A stretch of DNA of 64,000 bases from Anadara kagoshimensis (lineage: Eukaryota > Mollusca > Bivalvia > Arcoida > Arcidae), in assembly GCA_021292105.1 (NCBI GenBank), contig CM037869.1:46399332-46463331 (forward strand), in the 5' to 3' direction. Numbering within the stretch: the stretch's first letter is position 1; every line of letters begins with the position of its first letter. The notes under the pieces were generated by a model. It did no database searches and was not told where the DNA came from. It saw nothing but the letters and a program-made list of their open reading frames with translations. A program made the position numbers and the translations under genes. Below are positions 31,779 to 43,690 of the stretch, piece after piece.

Positions 31779-33122
31779 GAAAGAAATTTCTAAAGCACTT
31801 GACAACATTAAACGCAAACAATAAATACCATGACGCAACAAAAAAGACAAGGAAGCGCTGATGATAAAACGTGACAGGAAATACATTTAATATCAAAATT
31901 GATATCCAGCGATGATGTATGCGATTATAGGTAAAGCTAAGACTAAGCCTTGCTAAATGAACTTCCATCATGGATGTAAGGTCGGGCTTTGGTGTGGCCT
32001 CAACAAGACAAGAAAACAAAAACATGTCTTGGGGCTACTGCTTATAAAACAAACCTATGATACGGACATTGGACTAGACACTCGGAGAAGTAAATGTAGT
32101 GCTGCTGGAACGCTTTCAATCACTATCTTTATTGAAGCTTTATCCCAGTGTCGATAGCTTAATATCTGATCGACTTAATCTTAAGAAAATATTTAAATAT
32201 TCAACACCATATTTGTGAAGTCAATAAACATTTCCGAAAAATATAAACATTTTGCGTATTCAGTTTCTGTCATTATTGGTACGCGCTTTATAATTTATAT
32301 CTGCAGTCTCTCCTATTTTAGAGTCTTGGTCAGACTGGCTGTGTTTTCAATCCACGACTCCTGCAAATCAACTTAGCTACCGTAGTAGTTAATATCATCG
32401 AAAATAGTAAAATAATCCTTCAGGTTTGTGATGCACTATTGCATCAAATCATTAATGGTGAATGGTTTTTGTTCCAAATAATTCCAGTGGAAAATTGATT
32501 TTTTCTAATTTTAGTAATTATTTATTTGATAAACAAAGTCCGTTTCCATTTATAGAAAACGGTGATATTTATAACCGTCGTTCTTTTTATAGACAAATCT
32601 TAACAAACATCATTCTCACGTAGTAAGCCATTATATTAAGGATGTCTATCCTTTTGTAAGTGATATGACATTGATATGAGTAGGCGAAAGGTACATTAAT
32701 TTGATGATTATAATTATAATTAAAACAATTCAAGACAATACCGTTTACGTAATATTAGGAGTAAGTTACGTTTTGGTTGTAAGCTAGTAACACACAGTTG
32801 CTGAGTGATGATGCCAGAAGGTAATCGCCATTGTGGTTTCAAGACTAGTCTACCTCTTATGATAACGAGTTCATTTATTGTGAACCTGAACTAGTTGTCT
32901 ATTTAACAGAGGCGGACTATATATGGCTAAATAGGAAGATTTGGAAGTCTTGAGATTATCTCAAAAAGTTGAATTTAATAGCATTTGACGGAAAAGTTCA
33001 CTTTTTTCTGAGCCAATACTGTATATAGATCTTCAACCTTTAAGCCTTTAAGAAATTTTTGCTTCTTCAGATAACAATTAATGTGAATCAAGGACAACTA
33101 GGATTGCCGACTTGGTAGAATG
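31779..33122. other. Unassigned spacer
   Basis: Frames on both strands at 31759-32157 have no domain. TGAAGTCAATAAACA near 32215 includes an AATAAA. Nothing firmer. Confidence 0.35.
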
Positions 33123-33322
33123 AAAACAAAGATACTAATCCATGTCCGAATCACAATCCAGAAGCAAAGTAAAATCTTTGAAACTAACAAGTTAGGTTAA
33201 CTTCTACCAGGGAAGTGAGACCGGGTGCTCCAAAAGAATAAGCACTTTCTGATTAGCTAGCTACACCTGCAACGCGTGTAATCAAAATTAAGTGGAAGGA
33301 ACATGCAACTGTAAGACGTAAT
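33123..33322 (-). mobile_element. PLE-type tail copy, first of a head-to-tail trio
   Basis: GATACTAATCCATGTCCGAA to GGAACATGCAACTGTAAGAC covers the full untranslated tail and then stops, exactly where the next copy's tail begins. Confidence 0.88.
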
Positions 33323-33675
33323 CAAAAACAAACATATTAATCCTTGTCCGAATCACAATCCAGAAGCAAAGTAAAATTTTTGGAACTGACAAGTTAGGTT
33401 AGACACGTGAACTTCAACCAGGGAAGTGAGACCGGGTGCTCCGGAAGTGTGAGCACCTCCTGTTTGGCTAGCTACACCCGCCACGTGTGTAATCAAAATT
33501 GTGTGAAAGGAACATGGAACTATGAGACGTCAAATATATCCAGGGCAAACCTGGACACAGAGACATCAAACTTATCAACAACACTGTGATGACGTTCATA
33601 CAACTTTTTGAGGGCCTTGATAAGCCTAGGCTTGCAATATCCCTGAGTCAACAATTTATTTGCAAGCAGCCTACT
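33323..33675 (-). mobile_element. PLE-type 3' end, second of the trio
   Basis: Complete tail plus C-terminal coding part (through AACAATTTATTTGCAAGCAG and CCTACT). The 60-codon plus-strand frame at 33407-33589 is its antisense. Confidence 0.9.
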
Positions 33676-33676
33676 A

Positions 33677-33850
33677 TCTAGGGAATCCTGGACACAGTCA
33701 TCAAACTAATGAAAAAACCGGTTATGACGGCCATAAAACGGCTCATATTTAAGGGCCCTGATAAGCTGAGGATTGCAATACTCCTGTGTCAACAATTTAT
33801 CTGTAAGCAGCTGGCTTCGTTGAATAAATTTCCCATAGTATTTTATACGC
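33677..33850 (-). mobile_element. PLE-type 3' fragment, third of the trio
   Basis: Starts inside the family sequence (CTAGGGAATCCTGGACACAG), so it lacks the tail. It continues through the GTTATGACGGCCATAAAAC region to CCCATAGTATTTTATACG. All three share orientation. Confidence 0.8.
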
Positions 33851-35941
33851 TGAAAATTTTTTGAAATATAAAGCGTCTTGTCTTTTCGGTTGATGACTTG
33901 GATATGAAAAGATGTTTTACTACTTCAGATCAATGTGACATCATCACACTTATATAATATTACAAATATAGAATTTAAAAAACAAAGTTTACTTTTCCAT
34001 AGAGTCGTCCAACTCGAAAAGAAGAGTTGATGTATTTATACTGTTCCTCATATCTTTAGGAACAAAACACTTAGTTAAAAGTGATTATAACCGCTGATTC
34101 TAAATACCAAAAAGTTATTGCGGTTCATACCGTCTAAACACGATCCTAAATCCGTATATTACTTTACTTAAGGACTTAACAATGTCGTAATGCTAAAATA
34201 AGAATCGTTTAAGTAAACAGACATATATATCAGACAGCAATTATTGCATTATCTGTCACATTGTGTCAAATCGTACCTATTTACTGCCTACCTAATTCTC
34301 CCAAAGACAAAACAAATTTTGATGTACATTAATCATGGCGTTATTTTAGTTATCCTCTGACAGTTAGATACAACCATAACCATATAAAAAGAGTGTAAAA
34401 CGTAATGGGAGTACTTGTTTTAAATACAGATTCATTTCTATCAAATTGTCTCTGGATTTAAGATCATGAACTATTTTAAAACACAAATCTTAACTCAGTA
34501 TTTTATAAAACAGAACTAATGGACCAAAATAGTAAAATATCCAATAATATAATGAATGACAATATATCGACATACCTACTAAGTGTACCAGTGATACAAA
34601 ACAAAAAAGAAATTGGCAGCTGAAGTAAAAAAACAATGAACGAAAATACCTTTTAAACCAGGAAAAATTGTAATGAGTAAAATTCTATCATCGTGACAAA
34701 AGTTTTATCATTAAAAATTCATTCTATTTGCCGGTTTTCAATTCATTCCCCTATATGTTGGTGGAGAAAGTCTTCAATTCATTGCTGTAGCATACATCCT
34801 TGAAATAACGTGACGTGTGTATCACTATGATTTTCTCTGTACTATTTTGCTTACTATAATTATTGTTAAAACGGTAAAAAGAGTGATCAAACATATCGGC
34901 ATCTTCAGAAGATTCTCTGATAAGAGAACCATCGATATAATAAAGGAAGTAATGGCGAGACTTCTAACATAAGTAACAGTTGACCAATTCTGGCCAATTA
35001 ATGCCTGGATGGAGTATTAAATTCTTGGAACCCAGTATGTGAACATTTACCGATGGCGAAAACAAAATATCAAGCAACATAAAGGCACGAACTAACAAGC
35101 AAACCTTTATGATAAAAAATCGTGATCAAGACTTTCAATGAACTATATAACATACAGGTCACTGAAGGCGTATGGCGAATTAATTCACTGAGCTATTTCA
35201 CTAAAACAGACATTACCTATCAGGATTAGATTTCAGAAAGTAATCAGTGTACTGGATCACTCCATGTGATAGAATTTATGTAGCCATGTTTCAGTAATTT
35301 CCAAATGAGTATGTAGGTATTGAAAAGTCTTCTAGATGAATATTAAGGTAATTTATACCTGGGGATGGGTTATTGGTCAAATTACACCGATAATGAAAAG
35401 TTGCAATTTGAGAAACTAATAAACCCGAAAGAATAAAATCAATTCTTAAATACAAAGAATCCAATATCGACACGAAGGGTATTGTTTTGTAAAACATATA
35501 GAGTAATCTAAAAACCATCATCTAGATGGAAATGAAATGAACGACATAAAGCAAATTATAATGTGAAATTGACTAAGTATTCAAGTATAGCATTTTTGAA
35601 ATTTTTAAACAATTAATGCTGATGTTTTTTATCATTAATGTACAAGGGTTGTTTACAAAACTATTTACATTTCTGAAGCATTAATAGCCAAATTTAAATT
35701 CTTTAGAATTACCTTCATTCCGGAACCGTTGTTATAAGCCAGTGAATCATAACCATGAATTGTACATGGAAATCTTTTATCTCAGAATAAACGCTAATTT
35801 TTTAAAAGATTTTTTATGTGAGGAGAAACCACGTTTTGAGTGGATGGCATGATTCGAACTTAGATTAAAATATAAATTTTGTCCCTCTAATTTGTTAGGA
35901 GGCGGCGTACGTATACTGAATAGCTTCATTTATACAGAATC
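33851..35941. other. 2-kb AT-rich spacer without features
   Basis: I see no coding-like frame, repeat or element. The minus-strand frame at 35291-35521 is low-complexity. Confidence 0.4.
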
Positions 35942-36395
35942 AAAGTCAAGCATACTAATCTATGTTTAAATCACTATCCCAAAGCAAAGTAAACACTTTG
36001 AAATTAACAAATTAGGTTAAACATGAACTTCAAACAACGAAGCGAGTCCAGGTGTTCTCGGAGGGTAACCTGTTTAGTTAGCTACACTCTCAACGTGAGT
36101 AATCAAAACTACGTGATAGTGAAAAGAACATAGAACTATGAAGCGTTAAATATATCCAGGGCAATCCAAAACATAGACATCAGATTTATCAACAATAATG
36201 TGATGGCGGCCATAAAAAGTTTTGAGAGTCCAGATAAGCCTAAGTATTCAATATATCCGAAACAATAATCAATTAGAAAGCAACCTGCTTCGTTGTATAA
36301 AGTTCCCACAGTGTGATCGAGTTCTGCTATATCGTATTAATTGTGAAACAAATACACCATAAGTAGGAGAAGCAGGGAAACTGCTGCAGAGAAAA
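35942..36395 (-). mobile_element. PLE-type 3' end, long copy
   Basis: Tail (AAGCATACTAATCTATGTTT) through the coding part to GAAACAAATACACCATAAGT and AGGAGA, about as far 5' as 16186-16627. Well diverged, so old. Confidence 0.88.
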
Positions 36396-36684
36396 GGAAA
36401 GTTGACTATAGAAATAAATGACGGAATCACGTTTTTCATACGGCTTCAACTATAGCCTTTTGTGGAAGTCATAAATGAGGTATAAGTGACTGTAAGAATC
36501 AATCGTATAACTGACATCAACGAGTTTCATGCAAAAAAACCCCGCTAAGTCATGCATTAGATTTTGGGATTAATACAGGTTCGCGGTCCATTGCACTATT
36601 TAAACATGGCAAATATCAGAATCTAGAAAATATATGCATTATTACACCGCTTTGCTTATATCAATAACAACCACAACAATTTAT

Positions 36685-36995
36685 GAACAAATCACATTCC
36701 CAAAGCAAAGATAAAACTTTGAAACTGGAAAAGGATGTTAAACGCGTGAAGGACGAGAGCCTACTATTTAGTAAGGGACACATGTCACTTGTGTTATCAA
36801 AATATGGAATGAAATGAAAATAAAACTATCGGATATAAAATATATAAAGGAAAAGAGAAATCAACAATATAGTGATGGCGGTCTGGGCTTGCAATATCTC
36901 TGGCTTAATAATTTATTTGTAATCAACTTGCGTCCTCATATAAAGTTATACCACAGTGTATTGTGAAACAACTACAGGTACACCATTAGCAGGCA
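36685..36995 (-). mobile_element. PLE-type 3' end, worn
   Basis: ACAAATCACATTCCCAAAGC, then ACTTGTGTTATCAAAATATG, ATCAACAATATAGTGATGGC and AACTACAGGTACACCATTAG keep the family order with losses. Confidence 0.75.
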
Positions 36996-37558
36996 TACTG
37001 CTGCATACAAAAGGAAAGTTGATAGCTGATCTTTACAAATCTTTCATTTACATTTCACTAGGATAGAAGACATTCACAATATCTCCAAATTTAAAATTAT
37101 ATTATTTATTGCACGTCATATCTCAAGACGAATGAAGGTACACAGTTTGTGCCCATTGACATAGCGACTGTTTGTTGCATAATTATATTGCCAAACACAA
37201 TTACAGCTCATTGTACAAAAAAGGTTATCCCTTAATTTCCATAGAGAAACTTCACCCCTACTAGAATAATAGTAAGTACAACACAATGCATTTGGAAAGA
37301 AATGGTGTACTGAGAATTAGTGGCGTGCTTGGTATCAGCATTAAAGGAGTTAACTACGTGATATCTATTTAACACTCGGACTTGTTTCTTAACTGATGAG
37401 TGATATAATGAAAATGGTTATATATATAGTTATTTCAGTTATGTGTAAAATGTCGGGAAATTTGCAGTGCCGGTCAAGGAGATCGATCCAGAAATCACCC
37501 GCACTATATTTAAGAAATAACAGGAAAAGAATAATGTTAAATAATTTATGCTATATAT
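36996..37558. other. Unassigned spacer
   Basis: The frame at 37396-37605 runs into the next PLE piece and is not a gene. Confidence 0.35.
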
Positions 37559-37706
37559 ATCAAACTTATCAACAATACTGTGATGACGGCCATAAACTTT
37601 TTTGAGGTCCTCGATAAGCCTAGGTTTGTAATATTCCCGAGTCAACAATTTATTTGCAAGCAGTCTGCTTCGTTGGACAAAGTCCCTGTAGTGGGAACAA
37701 CAATAA
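37559..37706 (-). mobile_element. PLE-type C-terminal coding fragment
   Basis: On the minus strand it reads LLTREYYKPRLIEDLKKVYG then RHHSIVDKFD, the family's C-terminal motif in a still-open frame. The untranslated tail is absent, so both ends are truncated. Confidence 0.85.
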
Positions 37707-37732
37707 ATAATGAAGTAAAAGTAAATACAGTC

Positions 37733-37888
37733 CAGGGATGAAGATTAGCAGGGGACCAGTAGCCCATGGCTATTAAAAAATCACTTAGGCTCCTTAATGT
37801 TTACATAATTTAGCTATTTATTACCTTTACAAATTCTTTTCTGAAGTGATCTGAGCCCCTAACTCAAAATAGTTAAGCTTCATCCCTG
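37733..37888. mobile_element. 156-bp MITE with 5-bp target duplication
   Basis: Terminal inverted repeats CAGGGATGAAG (37733) and CTTCATCCCTG (ending 37888), flanked on both sides by CAGTC (37728-37732 and 37889-37893). The interior is AT-rich and non-coding. The superfamily cannot be assigned from ends this short. Confidence 0.8.
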
Positions 37889-37904
37889 CAGTCCAACTTG
37901 CCTT

Positions 37905-38065
37905 AAAGGTCACCTCGATATAAGGGTCGCCTGCTTATAAAGACCAGTAAAGTTGTATCCCAATTGTTCTTTATTTATATTATTTGAACCTGTATATAAA
38001 AAAGTGCCCATAAAGGCCACTTTTACTGGTTCCCTTGGGTGGCCTTTATAGACATGTTTGACTGA
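37905..38065. mobile_element. Short imperfect inverted-repeat element
   Basis: AAAGGTCACCTCGATATAAG and GACCAGTAAAG at the left roughly mirror TTTACTGGTTCCC and GGGTGGCCTTTATAGAC at the right. The look is that of a small dispersed MITE; boundaries are approximate. Confidence 0.4.
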
Positions 38066-39436
38066 ATACGTAATCTGATTATTTTATTCTTTGCGTGTTA
38101 ATTCGCCATATTTATATACCCGTGTAACATGCTTTAAGTTATTTTTCTTCTATTTAATGTTTTCACTCTGAAATAACCTTATATTAGTATTTTATTTCAA
38201 AAAAATAAAACAACGAAATTGTTGATTGACGTCACTTTATTGATTCTGAAGCCTCGTGTTACTTTTATTTAACGTAATTGCTGTCCTATTACTTGTCTAA
38301 GGTGTTCCAAAATTGATTGCATCACGTATCCGGTGGTGGGAGGTATACTTTTTGTCTGAATTCTAACCTGTATTATTATATGTTGTTTGTGACACTTGAT
38401 ATTCGTATGATCATTTAACTGTAGATTTCACCTATAAGAAAGTCAAGCACTGAAGGACATGATGTATTGTGTTCTTTGTTTTAATACGTTACTCTCCTCA
38501 AATGGTTTTATCTTGCATTTGTTAATTGTATTGTGTTGGTTTGATATGATGTATTCTTGAACATAAAAATGTCATTAGTTAAAACCAAAGTGTAATTACT
38601 TTATATTAACCACAAATAGCCATCAACCTATATAAATGTCTAGTACAATCACTTCATCAATCCTAGATTAGTTTTGTTTTATTTTCTATCATTTTATAGT
38701 TGGATTACTTATTTTATGGAGGTAACATCAGTTCATTGACCTGCTATCAAATCGTCGGATAAATTTGCCTTGTAAAACATTGAAAGATCATAATTCAATT
38801 TTAATACAAACCTGTCGTGTACTGACATATTTCAATATACCATTAAATAATATCGAAATGCTATTTTTCTGTTATCTTGTCAAGGAATTTTACCATGAAC
38901 ATTTCGCTTTCAATAAAGATATATTTACGGATGTTTATAAATCGTCGATCGTTTATCATTTTAGCTTGTCATATAGATTTTAAGTCATTTGTTTTCAACT
39001 ATCCTATTGTATATTAACCAGTGACAGTTTCGATGATTTAAACATTAGAGATGGTGAAAGTTTTGCTTTCCATTTTAGCTATAGAATAACGTACATGTTT
39101 TGAAGAGATTCCTCACTTAATTTGAGGCAAAGTAAACGACGCAGTAAGATAAAGAATAATAACGCTGTTGTTTCTGTGAGATTGATCATTTTGTCAACAT
39201 TTTTTCTCAGAAAAATTGATCTTAGATTTTTAAAGTCGATTTGTGAATAACACTTAATATTAAGGATTCATTACTTTTTCAATATAAAAAGGAATTTTGT
39301 TTTTATTATTTAAAGTCTGAAATGCTTTTAACTCAATTAAGTGTGACATTTCATAACGTAATGCCACATACAATACGTCATTACAAGTTAGTGTTTAATT
39401 CTGGTCAGTCATTTTTAGTTATGTAGTTGGCTTTTC
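38066..39436. other. AT-rich spacer
   Basis: A single TGACGTCA at 38227. The 72-codon frame at 38765-38983 has no domain. Confidence 0.4.
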
Positions 39437-39900
39437 TTTTTGTGTCTCGCCTGGCAACGGGTCGACAAACGGCGAGATTTAGGTTTTATTTTACGTCGTC
39501 GTCGGCATTTAATAAATGTGTTTATTTGTAAATGTCCATAAGCCGGTTAATAAAACCGCTATACGGATGAATTTGCAATAGAGTTTAACCAACCATCAGG
39601 GGTAAAATAGATGATGTTAAAAATATTTTTGGGTAAAAACTTTTACAGAACCCTGAGAAATACTCTAACATACTTTTTTTCAATGTTTCTTCATAAAATT
39701 TTGAGCTTCTACCATAAATGAACTTAAACAATTATTATATGTTTTAAAAATATTAAACATTTTAGGGGTAAGAAGTTGAATTTTCAGAGAAAACCTGTGA
39801 ATTTTGAGAAAATACTCTTAACAGACACATTTTTCAAAATTTCTTCTTGAAATTTCGAAAATCGATGGATTGTAACATAAATAATCGGTTTTTTTAAAAA
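39437..39900. mobile_element. Possible dispersed repeat starting with a GTCTCGCC hairpin
   Basis: GTCTCGCC (39442) and GGCGAGAT (39472) pair across about 19 bases, followed by a CGTCGTCGTC run, resembling the hairpin starts of bivalve dispersed repeats recalled from memory. The right boundary is uncertain. Two related AACTTTTACAGA../AAGTTGAATTTTCAGAG segments suggest internal repetition. Confidence 0.35.
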
Positions 39901-39920
39901 ATATTTTACATTTTGTTTTG

Positions 39921-39924
<4 letters not shown>

Positions 39925-39967
<43 letters not shown>
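39925..39967. repeat. (TA)n microsatellite
   Basis: About 21 uninterrupted TA units. Confidence 0.97.
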
Positions 39968-39969
<2 letters not shown>

Positions 39970-40003
39970 CTTTTAAACCATAATAAAATACATTTATATG
40001 ATA

Positions 40004-40150
40004 AAAAAAAACATACTAATCCATATCCAAATCACAAGCAAAGTAAAACGTTGGAACTGGCAAGTTAGGGTAAACACGTGCACTTCCCTTAGGGAAGGCC
40101 GGGTTCTCCGGAAGGGTAAGCACCTCCTGTTAAGCTAGCTAGCTAGCTGT
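40004..40150 (-). mobile_element. PLE-type tail fragment
   Basis: AAACATACTAATCCATATCC through CCGGAAGGGTAAGCACCTCC to GTTAAGCTAGC. Only the terminal ~145 bases remain, ending in a local AGCT(AGCT)n run. Confidence 0.87.
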
Positions 40151-40446
40151 AATTAAAGTAATATTTGGGTTAGTTTGCAAGTTGTATGCAATATCTGCTA
40201 ACCATTTATTTCAATTTTGTGGTGCAAACTTGAGATTTCTGAAATAAATTGCAGATTTTTGGAAATGCATTTTGTTTTACTAATTTTAAACCAATATAAG
40301 ACAGAAAATCATTTTTGATGTAATTAGTGTCTATTGAAATTTTGTACATAACATTAGAAAAGATTAAATTAAACATATATTACTGGTTTTGGTTTACTAA
40401 ATTTCTTTTGAATTTTTGGTTTTAGGTAAAAAAGTACAAATTTTTA
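40151..40446. other. AT-rich spacer before the minisatellite
   Basis: No feature seen. Confidence 0.4.
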
Positions 40447-41997
40447 GAAAATGTCACCTAAATCTGACATACCATGATGCAGGCATAAGACAAAATGTCA
40501 CTTAAATCTTTGACATACCATGATGCAGGCATAAGAGAAAATGTCACTTAAATCTGACATACAATGATGCAGGCATAAGACAAAATGTCACTTAAATTTG
40601 ACATACCATGATGCAGACATAAGAGAAAATGTCACCTAAATCTTTGACATACCATGATGCAGGCATAAGAGAAAATGTCACCTAAATCTTTGGCATACCA
40701 TGATGCAGACATAAGAGAAAATGTCACATAAACCTTTGACATACCATGATGCAGACATAAGAGAAAATGTCACCTAAATCTTTGACATAACACGATGCAG
40801 GCATAAGACAAAATGTCACCCAAATTTTTGACATACCATGATGCAGGCATAAGAGAAAATGTCACCCAAATCTTTGACATACCATGATGCAGGCATAAGA
40901 GAAAATGTCACCTAAATCTTTGACATACTATGATGCAGACATAAGAGAAAATGTCACATAAACCTTTGACATACCATGATGCAGACATAAGAGAAAATGT
41001 CACATAAACCTTTGACATAACACGATGCAGGCATAAGAGAAAATGTCACCCATATCTTTGACATACCATGATGCAGGCATAAGAGAAAATGTCACCCAAA
41101 TCTTTTACATACCATGATGCAGACATAAGAGAAAATGTCACATAAACCTTTGACATGCCATGATGCAGGCATAAGAGAAAATGTCACCTAAATCTTTGAC
41201 ATACCATGATGCAGACATAAGAGAAAATGTCACATAAACCTTTGACATACCATGATGCAGCCATAGGAGAAAATGTCACCTAAATCTTTGACATACCATG
41301 ATGAAGACATAAGAGAAAATGTCACCTAAATCTTTGACATACTATGATGCAGACATAAGAGAAAATGTCACCTAAATCTTTGACATACCATGATGCAGCC
41401 ATAAGAGAAAATGTCACCTAAATCTTTGACATACCATGATGCAGCCATAAGAGAAAATGTCACCTAAATTTAACATACCATGATGCAGGCATAAGAGAAA
41501 ATGTCGCCTAAATTTGACATACCATGATGCAGGCATAAGAGAAAATGTCACCTAAATTTGACATACCGTGATGCAGGCATAAGCAAAAATGTCACCTAAA
41601 TCTTTGACATACCATGATGCAGGCATAGGAGAAAATGTCACCTAAATCTTTGACATACCATGATACAGGCATAAAAGAAAATGTCGCCTAAATTTGACAT
41701 ACCATGATGCAGGCATAAGCGAAAATGTCACCTAAATTTGACATACCGTGATGCAGGCATAAGCGAAAATGTCACCTAAATCTTTGACATACCATGATAC
41801 AGGCATAAGAGTAAATGTCACCTAAATTTAATTGACATACCATGATGCAGGCATAAGAGAAAATGTCACCTAAATATTTGATATACCATGATGCAGACAT
41901 AAGCGAAAATGTCACCTAAATCTTTGACATACCATGATGCAGGCATAAGAGAAAATGTCACCTAAATCTTTGACATACCATGATGCAGACATAAGTA
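40447..41997. repeat. 46-bp (43-bp variant) minisatellite, ~34 copies
   Basis: Unit GACATACCATGATGCAGGCA plus TAAGAGAAAATGTCACCTAA and ATCTTT; a shorter form lacks about three bases (AAATTTGACAT). Each unit carries GACAT and ATGTC as an inverted pair. Variants (CAGACAT or CAGGCAT, CACATAAACC or CACCTAAATC) recur in blocks, showing block-wise spread. Confidence 0.97.
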
Positions 41998-42064
41998 CAA
42001 ATCAGTATATTTCTGTCTTTGACATGAGTATAATCATGAATTCAAACAATGGGAAGTAATTTTG

Positions 42065-42556
42065 GCTATGATTTTAATATCAATTGATTGTACTAATGTT
42101 TTTAATATCAATTGACTGTACTAATGTTTTTAATATCAATTAATTGTACTAATGTTTTAATACTAATTGATTGTACTAATGTTTTTAATATCAATTGATT
42201 GTACTAATGTTTTTAATATCAATTGATTGTACTAATGTTTTAATACTAATTGATTGTACTAATGTTTTTAATACCAATTGATTGTACTAATGTTTTTAAT
42301 ACAAATTGATTGTACTAATGTTTTTAATATCAATTGATTGTATAATGTTTTTAATATCAATTGATTGTACTAATGTTTTTTTAATATCAATTGATTGTAC
42401 TAATGTTTTTAATACCAATTGATTGTACTAATGTTTTTTTTTAATACCAATTGATTGTACTAATGTTTTTTTTTTAATATCAATTGATTGTACTAATGTT
42501 TTTTAATATCAATTGATTGTACTAATGTTTTTAACACCACTGTATTGTACTTATGT
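42065..42556. repeat. 27-28-bp minisatellite, ~17 copies
   Basis: Unit TTTTTAATATCAATTGATTG plus TACTAATG, with T-run length differing between units and TACTAATTG or TACCAATTG variants. ATCAATTGAT is a palindrome at the unit's core. It starts about 70 bases after the previous array. Confidence 0.97.
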
Positions 42557-42751
42557 TTTGACCGGTAGTTTATTTAGTCATAATTTATCTTAAAACTGAT
42601 TACTTGGTATACATACTCACTCCGTAAAGATATACACAGTATTTTTAGATAAAACATTTTATTCATTATATTTTTTTTCAAAAACATTTTATAGTGCCTA
42701 TAAAATATGGCGAGGCAGTGTATGTAAGTTGTAAAGTAATTAGAATTCAGC

Positions 42752-43031
42752 ACTTATATCAAGACCTCAAAAAGTTTTATGGCCGTCATCACAGTATTGC
42801 TGATAAGTTTGACCAGGATTGTCCTGGATATAGTTGACGTCCCATACATAGTTTTATGTTCCTTTCACACAATTTTGATTACACACGTGGCGGATGTAGT
42901 TAGCTAAACAGGAGGTACTTACTCTCCTGGAACACCCGGCATCACTTCCCTGTTGGACTAACTTGTCAGCTCCAAAAGTTTACTTTGCTTCTGGATTGTG
43001 ATTCGGATATGGATTAATATGTTTCTTGTTT
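42752..43031 (+). mobile_element. PLE-type 3' end
   Basis: ATCAAGACCTCAAAAAGTTT through GGCCGTCATCACAGTATTGC, then the whole tail to GGATTAATATGTTTC, with a small loss after GATAAGTTTGA. Confidence 0.87.
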
Positions 43032-43444
43032 ATTATAGTGTGGCAAGACTATGGTAAGTCTTAAATTAGTTTAGGTGTATTTAATACTCAAAAAGTTTAC
43101 CAGCCGAGACATTTTTTATGTGGTGTTCTTGTTTACAAACCCTAACACCATGAATCCAAAATAACCCTGTCCATTTTCTGAGTTATTAAATTTATTACTT
43201 TTTCCCGGACATTAAAAACTTATGTTACAAGCTCTGTAGTGCAGATGTTTATCTTGTAATTGCTTTGTGAAGATTCTTTTTAACAGAAGAAGCTGATATT
43301 TTCATACCAATCCTTCATATACATGTATCTTATGTCTCTGACAATTTTTCCTATTACTTCGTCAATCCAGCAGATGATTGAGGTATTACCTGTTCTCTGT
43401 TCAGTTAGCCCTGGATAAAAAGGACTTACTTTAGATTTTACATT
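43032..43444. other. Unassigned spacer
   Basis: The minus-strand frame at 43280-43534 includes the neighbouring dispersed repeat. TGGTGTT/AACACCA near 43120-43150 is a small hairpin. Confidence 0.35.
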
Positions 43445-43690
43445 GTTATTATTCCCCCGCAGACATGTTTGCGAGGGTATACAGGAATCACAATCGGTCT
43501 GTGTAAAATCGTGCCAAGACCAGATATATTTCAAAATTGCTTTAAACGACGGTCATAATACATCATATAAATAATCTTCATTGTCCAAAGGTGTGTCATG
43601 ACCTTCAAACGAGGCCATATCGGAAAGGTCAAGGTCGTTGGAAAGCAGTACGCCAATTTTCCAACAAATAACTTTGAGACTTATTTATCT
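43445..43690. mobile_element. Dispersed repeat (CCCCCGCAGACATGTTTGCG start)
   Basis: Begins with a CCCCCGCA../TGCGAGGG hairpin, then GTATACAGGAATCACAATCG, and later AGGCCATATCGGAAAGGTCA and AGGTCG. This layout matches a widespread bivalve repeat from memory. Non-coding. Confidence 0.5.

Noticed and set aside
33407-33589. Repeated MNF.QGSE.GCSG..STSCLASYTRH frame (also at 50080-50292, minus)
   Set aside because: It is the antisense reading of the PLE tail and C-terminal region, recurring only because the element is repeated.
40447-41997. Hammerhead-ribozyme-like string (ATGATG..GAAA..GTC) in each 46-bp unit
   Set aside because: The conserved CUGANGA core is not met and no stem II can be drawn. 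The CTGATGATAAAACGTGACAG near 31857 also fails to give stems.
40447-42556. CRISPR-like regularly spaced repeats
   Set aside because: Units are contiguous tandem repeats without unique spacers, in a clearly eukaryotic setting. The same holds for the arrays at 30.4, 50.6 and 60.7 kb.
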